19,809 bases of DNA. Source: Ramlibacter sp. (GTDB taxonomy: Bacteria > Pseudomonadota > Gammaproteobacteria > Burkholderiales > Burkholderiaceae_C). The notes beneath the pieces were generated by a model. The model did no database searches, was not told the origin of the DNA, and saw only the letters and a program-made list of their open reading frames with translations. Shown here piece after piece: positions 15,153 to 19,809 of this stretch. Within the stretch, counting starts at the first letter, position 1, and each line of letters opens with the position of its first letter. The stretch is taken from assembly GCA_028292185.1 (NCBI GenBank), contig JAQGMT010000287.1, forward strand, positions 1 to 19,809. The letters are read 5' to 3'. The position numbers and the translations under genes are program-made.

Positions 15153-16209
15153 GCCAGGCTTCGTCCGGCGCCGGCGCGGCATGGCCGCGCAAGTGGTAGG
15201 GCTTGGCCTGGCCGCCGTCGAAGTACACGCGCACCAGGATTTCAGCCAGCACACCGCTGGTGAGCAACTGGATGCCGCCCACCGCCAGGAAGAAACCCAG
15301 GCTCAGCATCGGGCGGTTGCCAATCGATTGGCCCATGATTTTCAGCACGGCCAGGTAGCCGAGCATCACGGAACTCACCGCCAGCATCAGCAGGCCGATG
15401 CCGCCGAAGAAGTGGCCGGGCCGCGATCCGAAGCGCAGGAAGAACGTCATCGCCAGCAGGTCGAGCAGCACGCGCACGGTGCGGCCCAGGCCGTACTTGG
15501 ATTGGCCGCTGAAGCGCTCGTGGTGCCGCACGGGCTCCTCGGCCATGCGCGAGGGACTGGTGACGGTGGCGAGCCAGGCGGGGATGAAGCGGTGCATTTC
15601 GCCGTGCAGCCGCACTTGCCGCAGCACGTCGGCGCGGAACACTTTCAGGCTGCAGCCGAGGTCCTGGAATTGCAGCCCGCTGACACGGCGGATCAGGCGA
15701 TTCGCCAGTTGCGATGGAACGCGCCGCAACAGGAAGGAATCCTTGCGCTCGCGCCGCCAGCCGGCCACCAGGTCGAGGTCGTCGCGCAGCAGCCGGGCGA
15801 CCAACTTCGGAATGTCGGCGGGATCGTTCTGCAGGTCGCCGTCCATCGTGGCGATCACGTCGCCGCGCGCGGCGTCGATGCCGGCCTGCATCGCCGCGGT
15901 CTGGCGAAACCGGCGCGCCAAATGCAGCACGCGCACGTGCGGGCCGATGCGGCGCGCGCACGCATCGAGCGCGAGCCCGGTGCCGTCGGTGCTGCCATCG
16001 TCGGCGACGATCAACTCCCAGGGCCACGGGTAATCCGCCAGCGCGGACTGCACCGACTCGACCAGGGCCGCTGCGTTGCCGGCCTCGTCGAACATCGGCA
16101 CCACGACCGAAAGGCGATGCTCGCGCGTGGACGGCTGCGGCAGATTCGCGTAGCTGTCGCCCTCCTCGGCTGCGGCCGGCTCCGGAGCCTGCAAGATGAC
16201 CGAGCTCAT
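15145..16209 (-). CDS. GT2 polyprenyl-phosphate glycosyltransferase (ArnC/GtrB-like)
   Basis: The 354-residue protein has an N-terminal GT-A glycosyltransferase domain (about 30-255) and two C-terminal membrane helices (about 266-291 and 300-325), the layout of ArnC, GtrB and dolichol-phosphate mannose synthases. Motifs are VVVPMFDE (35-42), VADDGSTDG (68-76), the metal-binding MDGDLQNDP (122-130), GWRRERKD (150-157) and a QDLGCSLKVFR acceptor-loop segment (182-192). It should transfer a sugar from a nucleotide donor to undecaprenyl phosphate at the cytoplasmic face. The ATG overlaps the upstream gene's stop (ATGA, 16206-16209), and its own stop overlaps the GT39 start by 8 bases. This arrangement makes it the probable donor-maker for the GT39 transferase. 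The sugar is not determined by sequence. Confidence 0.93.
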   Translation of the reverse strand: MSSVILQAPEPAAAEEGDSYANLPQPSTREHRLSVVVPMFDEAGNAAALVESVQSALADYPWPWELIVADDGSTDGTGLALDACARRIGPHVRVLHLARRFRQTAAMQAGIDAARGDVIATMDGDLQNDPADIPKLVARLLRDDLDLVAGWRRERKDSFLLRRVPSQLANRLIRRVSGLQFQDLGCSLKVFRADVLRQVRLHGEMHRFIPAWLATVTSPSRMAEEPVRHHERFSGQSKYGLGRTVRVLLDLLAMTFFLRFGSRPGHFFGGIGLLMLAVSSVMLGYLAVLKIMGQSIGNRPMLSLGFFLAVGGIQLLTSGVLAEILVRVYFDGGQAKPYHLRGHAAPAPDEAWHV

Positions 16210-17132
16210 GCGCCGCCCTCCGGCGCCGCCGGCACGAACAACTGTGCGAGCGCCGCCGCGCCGAGCGCGACGCAGAGGCTGAAGGCATGAAAGGCGAGCG
16301 CAGCCGAAACCAGGGCGGAGCCGTGCGGGGCGCCTCCGGCGATCCACACGCCTCCTTCGTACACGCCCAGACTGGCCGGCGGCTGAAAGGGCTGCGCGGA
16401 CGCGAGTTCGCCGCCGAGCGCCGCCTGAAATGCGAGGTACCAGGGCACCTGCACCAGCTGCGACAGCACCAGCGCGGCGCCGAGCAGCTTGCAGCTCCAC
16501 TGCGCTGCCGTCACCTCGCACCCGCGCCACAGTGCCGCGGCTTCGGCGCGTTGCGGCAGGTGCCGCCGCGCCAGCCATGACCAGATGCGCGGCAGCACCA
16601 ACGCCATTACGAGCACCGCAGCCGCCAGCAACAGCAAGCGCACCGGCCAAGCGGCGGCAGGCAGCAAGGCGATCGCCATGGCCGCGAGCACGGCGGCATC
16701 CTGGATGCGCCAGCGCAGCAGGCTCACCGTTGCCGCGCGCACACCGACCCGCCATTGCTTGTGCAGGAGCCACACGTAGCCGGCCTCGCCCGAACGCAAG
16801 GGCAAGACCAGCACCGCGGCGTTGTGCAGCAGCACCAGCCGGACACAGGCCAGCCAATGCACAGCGCCGGCATCGCGCCATTCGCGGCGCACGCGCCAGC
16901 CGCGCAGTGCGTAACCAGCCAGTTGCGCACCGGCCGCGGCCAGCCACACCCACGCCGGCACGGCGCCGATCTGGGCGGCCAGCGTGTCGAACTCCGCCTG
17001 CCGCGCCAGCCAGCTCCACGTCAACACGCACAAGGCGAGCGTGACCGCCCAGCGCCACCACGGCGTCCTGCCGGCGCGCGCGGCGGGCAGCGGCGGCGCG
17101 ATCTCGTCCGCGACGGCCTGGGTGCGGCTCAC
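16206..17132 (-). CDS. Lysylphosphatidylglycerol-synthase TM-region family membrane protein (YbhN-like)
   Basis: A 308-residue integral membrane protein with about seven or eight hydrophobic segments and no catalytic domain of the tRNA-dependent LPG synthases. It matches the flippase-like TM region of that family: a GYALRGWR segment (73-80), LPLRSGEAGYVWLL (110-123) and PPASLGVYEGG...G near 251-267. The start is GTG at 17132, overlapping the PAP2 stop (GTGA) by 4 bases. Homologues of this membrane region occur with or fused to GT2 glycosyltransferases (for example archaeal AglD-type proteins), which suggests a role in lipid-linked sugar handling. Here it lies between PAP2 and GT2 genes. A lipid or lipid-linked-sugar translocator is an inference, not a demonstrated activity. 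Confidence 0.85.
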   Translation of the reverse strand: MSRTQAVADEIAPPLPAARAGRTPWWRWAVTLALCVLTWSWLARQAEFDTLAAQIGAVPAWVWLAAAGAQLAGYALRGWRVRREWRDAGAVHWLACVRLVLLHNAAVLVLPLRSGEAGYVWLLHKQWRVGVRAATVSLLRWRIQDAAVLAAMAIALLPAAAWPVRLLLLAAAVLVMALVLPRIWSWLARRHLPQRAEAAALWRGCEVTAAQWSCKLLGAALVLSQLVQVPWYLAFQAALGGELASAQPFQPPASLGVYEGGVWIAGGAPHGSALVSAALAFHAFSLCVALGAAALAQLFVPAAPEGGA

Positions 17133-17950
17133 GCCGGTTCCGCCCTGATCCATTCGCGCCGCCGCAGGATCGAATAGCCCCGCCACGCAGCGCTCAGGAC
17201 CGCCAGCGCCACGATGGTCAGCACCATGGGCTGGCCGTCCGGATAACCGGTGCGCGCGGACAGGAAGCTGACCGCCAGCGCGAGTTCCAGCAGCGCCACC
17301 GACAACTGCCCCGCGCGCGAATCGATTCGCCGGGCCAGCGCGGCGGCGGGCCGCTCGAAGCGCAAGGCCAGCACCACGGTGAGCACGCCCAGGCCGAAGC
17401 CGACCAGCACATCCGACGGCCAGTGCGCGCCGACCGCCAGGCGTGAGTACCCGATCAGCGCCGCAAGTGCGAAGGCTGCGCACGACACCACCCGGCGATG
17501 TCTGCCGGTCCAGGCGACGGCGATCAGGGTTGCGGCGGCTGCGGCCGTCAGTGCGTGGCCGGAAGGCATCGAAACGGGCCCGGTGAACGCGTGGCCGATC
17601 ACATGCAGCGAGTCGCGGATGGGCGTCGCCGCGGGACGGGGCGAAGCGATCAATATCTTTGGCACATGGGCGAGCAGGCTGCCGAGGAGCACGGTCGGCA
17701 GCAGCAGCGAGATCACCTGGCCCAGCCGCCGGTCCATCGCCACCAGCAGAATCAGCGCAGGCCAGGTCATTCCCAGCACGGTGATGCACGACCACGCCAC
17801 GACAGCGAAGTGCGACGGCGTGTCGCCGCGGACGGCGAGCAGCCCCACCGGATCGACGCCGCTGGCCTTCGCAAGGCAGCCGGCGACAACCAGGATGAAA
17901 GCAAGCGCCAGCAGGGTGCGAGGCGCGAGGTTGTAATGGTTCGTGGACAT
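17129..17950 (-). CDS. PAP2-family membrane phosphatase
   Basis: This 273-residue protein has about six or more membrane segments and a complete PAP2 active-site set: motif 1 KILIASPRP (98-106, K-x6-RP), motif 2 PSGH (129-132, His132 as acid/base) and motif 3 SRLAVGAHWPSD (169-180, nucleophile His176). PAP2 enzymes remove phosphate from lipids such as undecaprenyl pyrophosphate, phosphatidic acid or lipid A. It is longer than minimal PgpB-like proteins because of an extra C-terminal hydrophobic region (215-260). The ATG at 17950 is preceded by AAGGGAAGGG-type purine sequence, and it is the first gene of the cassette, ending with a 4-base overlap. It may recycle the carrier lipid for the GT2/GT39 pathway. 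The substrate is uncertain. Confidence 0.9.
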   Translation of the reverse strand: MSTNHYNLAPRTLLALAFILVVAGCLAKASGVDPVGLLAVRGDTPSHFAVVAWSCITVLGMTWPALILLVAMDRRLGQVISLLLPTVLLGSLLAHVPKILIASPRPAATPIRDSLHVIGHAFTGPVSMPSGHALTAAAAATLIAVAWTGRHRRVVSCAAFALAALIGYSRLAVGAHWPSDVLVGFGLGVLTVVLALRFERPAAALARRIDSRAGQLSVALLELALAVSFLSARTGYPDGQPMVLTIVALAVLSAAWRGYSILRRREWIRAEPA

Positions 17951-18062
17951 CCGAGGCCCTTCCCTTGACCTGAGCCGATTTTCCGGATTCGGTCCCCGCA
18001 ATGGTACCCGGCCATACTTTTTTTCGCAGCGCAGCCCGGCTGTCGTCGTATACAGTGGGCGC

Positions 18063-18836
18063 ATGCGCCTGCTGTCCTGGTCCTGGGTGCTGTTGTGGGC
18101 GGGCATGCTGTTCGGCTGCTTTCCACGCGGCGATCCGTCCAAGCCCATTCCCACCTTCCTGGTGAACGCCCCGCAAAAGGCGCAGCGCCTGGTCGTGGTG
18201 CTGCCCGGCCGTGGCGACGACCTGGACGACCTGCGCAAGAGCGGCATCGCGCAAGCCGTGCAATCGGCCTGGCCCGACGCCGACGTCGTCCTCACCGGCC
18301 TGGCCTTGGGTTACTACATGGAAGGCCAGCCCGATCAGCGCTTGCACGACGAGGTGATCGTGCCGGCCCGCCGCCGCGGCTATCAGCAGGTGTGGCTGGT
18401 GGGCGCGTCGATGGGCGCGATGGGGGCGGTGATGTACGACCGCGCGTATGCGAACGACGTCACTGGCATGGTGTTGCTCGCGCCTTACCTGGGCGAGCAT
18501 CCGGTGTTGTCCGACATTGCCGCAGCCGGCGGCGCCGCGGCGTGGCAGCCGCCGCCCAAGCCGGCCTCGATCAATCCCGACAATTTTCAGCAAGAGTTAT
18601 GGCGTCACCTGCAAAGCTGGTCGCGCCAGCCCGCGGCGGCGCGCAACGTGTGGCTGGCCTACGGCAAGACCGACCGGTTGCGCGAGGCGGTGCCCTTGCT
18701 CGCGCCCCTGCTGCCGCCCGGCCATGTGCTGGTGCGCGAAGGCGGGCATGAGTGGAGTGTGTGGACGCCCGCGGCCCGGGACGTCTTGCTGCAAATCGAC
18801 AGGGAGCGCGACACGCGCGCAAAGGCAGCGAACTGA
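18063..18836 (+). CDS. Alpha/beta-hydrolase lipoprotein
   Basis: A 257-residue protein with a lipoprotein signal (hydrophobic core 7-17, LFGC lipobox, Cys19). The alpha/beta-hydrolase core includes VVVLPGRGDD (44-53, oxyanion region), nucleophile elbow GASMGAMG (114-121, Ser116), a plausible acid in YGKTDR (Asp204) and His229 in EGGHEWSVW. A membrane-anchored esterase or acyl hydrolase is the likely class; the substrate is unknown. The ATG at 18063 is chosen because it puts the lipobox in place; the frame is open further upstream, and the ribosome site is weak. It is divergent from the PAP2 cassette across 112 bases and could share its regulation, which the sequence alone does not show. Confidence 0.85.
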   Translation: MRLLSWSWVLLWAGMLFGCFPRGDPSKPIPTFLVNAPQKAQRLVVVLPGRGDDLDDLRKSGIAQAVQSAWPDADVVLTGLALGYYMEGQPDQRLHDEVIVPARRRGYQQVWLVGASMGAMGAVMYDRAYANDVTGMVLLAPYLGEHPVLSDIAAAGGAAAWQPPPKPASINPDNFQQELWRHLQSWSRQPAAARNVWLAYGKTDRLREAVPLLAPLLPPGHVLVREGGHEWSVWTPAARDVLLQIDRERDTRAKAAN

Positions 18837-18889
18837 AAGTCGCCGTCCAGAGGTTTGCCGACGATGTCGAAAACGACCTTGCTTGTTCG

Positions 18890-18908
18890 TTGCGCGAAAG
18901 GAGCGCAA
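18890..18908. repeat. Hairpin-forming repeat just before the YCII-type gene
   Basis: TTGCGC (18890-18895) and GCGCAA (18903-18908) are 6-base inverted repeats around a 7-base loop, 31 bases before the next start codon. It could be a leader hairpin. No T-run follows, so it is not a standard terminator for the upstream lipoprotein gene. Confidence 0.3.
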
Positions 18909-18939
18909 ACTTCGCTCGACCCAAACCAAGGAGATAGCG

Positions 18940-19359
18940 ATGAGATTCATGGTGCTGGTCAAAGCCACCCCGGAAAGTGAAGCGGGCGTCATGCCGAGCG
19001 CGGAGCTGCTCACCGCGATGGGCAAATTCAATGAGGAGCTGGTCAACGCCGGCGTGATGCAGGCCGGTGAAGGCTTGCATCCCAGTTCGAAGGGAGCGCG
19101 CGTGCGCTTTTCGGGCAAGGACCGCAAGGTCATACCCGGCCCGTTCCCCGAGACCAAGGATCTGGTGGCGGGCTTCTGGCTGTGGAAGTGCGCGTCGCTG
19201 CAGGAAGCCATCGATTGGCTCAAGCGCTGCCCCAACCCGATGCCGGGCGATTCGGAGATCGAGATCCGCCGGATCTTCGAGGCCGAGGATTTCGGCGAAG
19301 CCTTCACCCCGGAGCTGCGCGAACAGGAAGAGCGGCTGCGCGCGAAGGCGTCCAAGTGA
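18940..19359 (+). CDS. YCII/DGPF-domain protein
   Basis: A 139-residue protein of the YciI-like (YCII/DGPF) family. It opens MRFMVLVKATPESEAG and continues with a helix, a strand with VIPGPFPETKDLVAGFW (64-80, the DGPF-type motif), then LQEAIDWLKRCP and an EIRRIFE strand (108-114). This is a dimeric ferredoxin-like alpha-beta fold. The ATG is preceded by AAGGAG at ideal spacing. Function is generally unknown; DGPF proteins are often encoded beside ECF-type sigma factors (ECF42 group) and VOC proteins. A VOC gene follows 102 bases downstream, consistent with such a cluster. No sigma-factor gene is visible before the window ends. Confidence 0.9.
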   Translation: MRFMVLVKATPESEAGVMPSAELLTAMGKFNEELVNAGVMQAGEGLHPSSKGARVRFSGKDRKVIPGPFPETKDLVAGFWLWKCASLQEAIDWLKRCPNPMPGDSEIEIRRIFEAEDFGEAFTPELREQEERLRAKASK

Positions 19360-19461
19360 AGGTCGTCGTCCGGGGCTTCACCGTCTCGATGAAGCGAACG
19401 GCCGTCTTGACGAATTGATGAGCGCAACGCTGAGCGACAATCCGCCCAAAGGAGTCTCACG

Positions 19462-19809
19462 ATGGCACTGACCCTCAGCCACTATTCCATCCGCACCACC
19501 GACCTCGACGCGACGCGGCGTTTTTATGAATCGGTGCTGGGCCTGACCGTCGGCCCGCGGCCCGACTTCCCGTTCCCCGGCCTGTGGATGTACCGCGGCG
19601 ACCACGCGGACATGACCAATGCCGCCGTCCACGTGATCGGGATGGATCGCAACGATCCCGAGGGCCTGAAGAAGTACCTGGGCGACCGCGATCCGCAATC
19701 GCTCACCGGCAGCGGCGCCGTCGACCACGTGGCCTTTTTCGCCGAAGGCTTGCCCAAGATGCTGGCTCACTTGCGCGGCCTGGGCATCACGCCGCGGCAG
19801 CGCACCGTG
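19462..19809 (+). CDS. VOC-family (glyoxalase-like) protein, 3' end outside window
   Basis: The ATG at 19462 is preceded by AAAGGAG. The frame stays open to the window edge, giving 116 residues, and was found by reading past the last stop codon. The product begins MALTLSHYSIRTTDLDATRRFYESVLGL, the usual opening of a vicinal-oxygen-chelate betaalphabetabetabeta module. A second strand with DHVAFF (residues 91-96) and a downstream helix match the second half. Metal-binding candidates include His7 and His92, but the last acidic ligand would lie beyond the edge. Possible roles include glyoxalase, dioxygenase or resistance protein. It is probably co-transcribed with the YCII gene. Confidence 0.88.
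   Translation, partial: MALTLSHYSIRTTDLDATRRFYESVLGLTVGPRPDFPFPGLWMYRGDHADMTNAAVHVIGMDRNDPEGLKKYLGDRDPQSLTGSGAVDHVAFFAEGLPKMLAHLRGLGITPRQRTV

Noticed and set aside
17951..18062. Possible promoter TATACA near 18050 between PAP2 and the lipoprotein gene
   Set aside because: No matching -35 at proper spacing and it would leave almost no leader. Too weak to list.
1..19809. tRNA, rRNA, CRISPR, integrase or transposase genes
   Set aside because: None recognisable by reading; no cloverleaf-type segments, spaced repeats or recombinase motifs were seen.

Overview
The window is high-GC DNA, dense with genes and read on both strands. It fits a betaproteobacterial chromosome, most likely Burkholderiales/Comamonadaceae (Ramlibacter- or Variovorax-like). 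The clues are a LysR regulator next to a Bug-type (TctC) solute-binding protein, the codon bias, frequent GTG/TTG starts, and a Tyr-rich exported protein with a YYC...YYPYV...C...GGW ending. This placement is inference; there is no rRNA or marker gene. I found no tRNA, rRNA, CRISPR array, insertion sequence or prophage gene. No gene-free stretch reaches 300 bases; the longest, 2483-2687, is about 205 bases and lies between divergent genes.

Layout. 1-1345 (+): the 3' end of a LysR regulator, then a Bug-family periplasmic binding protein. 1387-2482 (-): two envelope-type proteins, one exported and Gly/His/Tyr-rich, one a glycine-zipper protein. 2688-3857 (+): a lipoprotein of the PQQ-dependent glucose/sorbosone dehydrogenase family. 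Its stop codon directly abuts the stop of the next, convergent gene. 3858-7581 (-): a signalling operon of a stand-alone MEDS-domain protein and a 1022-residue hybrid histidine kinase. 7670-8748 (-): an azlC-azlD amino-acid exporter pair. 8857-9189 (-): a small class I cytochrome c. 9347-10123 (-) and 10212-11852 (+): a maspardin-like alpha/beta hydrolase divergent from a gamma-glutamyltransferase-family Ntn hydrolase. 11875-13459 (-): an EthD-domain protein and a Tat-exported amidohydrolase. 13569-17950 (-): four overlapping genes encoding a PAP2 phosphatase, an LPG-synthase-type membrane protein, a GT2 polyprenyl-phosphate glycosyltransferase and a GT39 ArnT-like transferase. 18063-18836 (+): an alpha/beta-hydrolase lipoprotein. 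18940-19809 (+): a YCII/DGPF protein and a VOC protein cut by the window edge.

How the genes work together. The strongest candidate system is the four-gene cassette at 13569-17950. Every junction is a 4- or 8-base overlap, so the proteins are probably made together. The parts suggest a pathway that loads a sugar onto a polyprenyl phosphate (GT2), moves it across the inner membrane (possibly the LPG-synthase-type protein) and transfers it to an envelope acceptor (GT39), with PAP2 handling lipid phosphate. The second is the MEDS/hybrid-kinase operon, where a DcmR-type sensory module is a separate protein made just before a multi-sensor kinase. The other genes look like ordinary accessory metabolism and transport.
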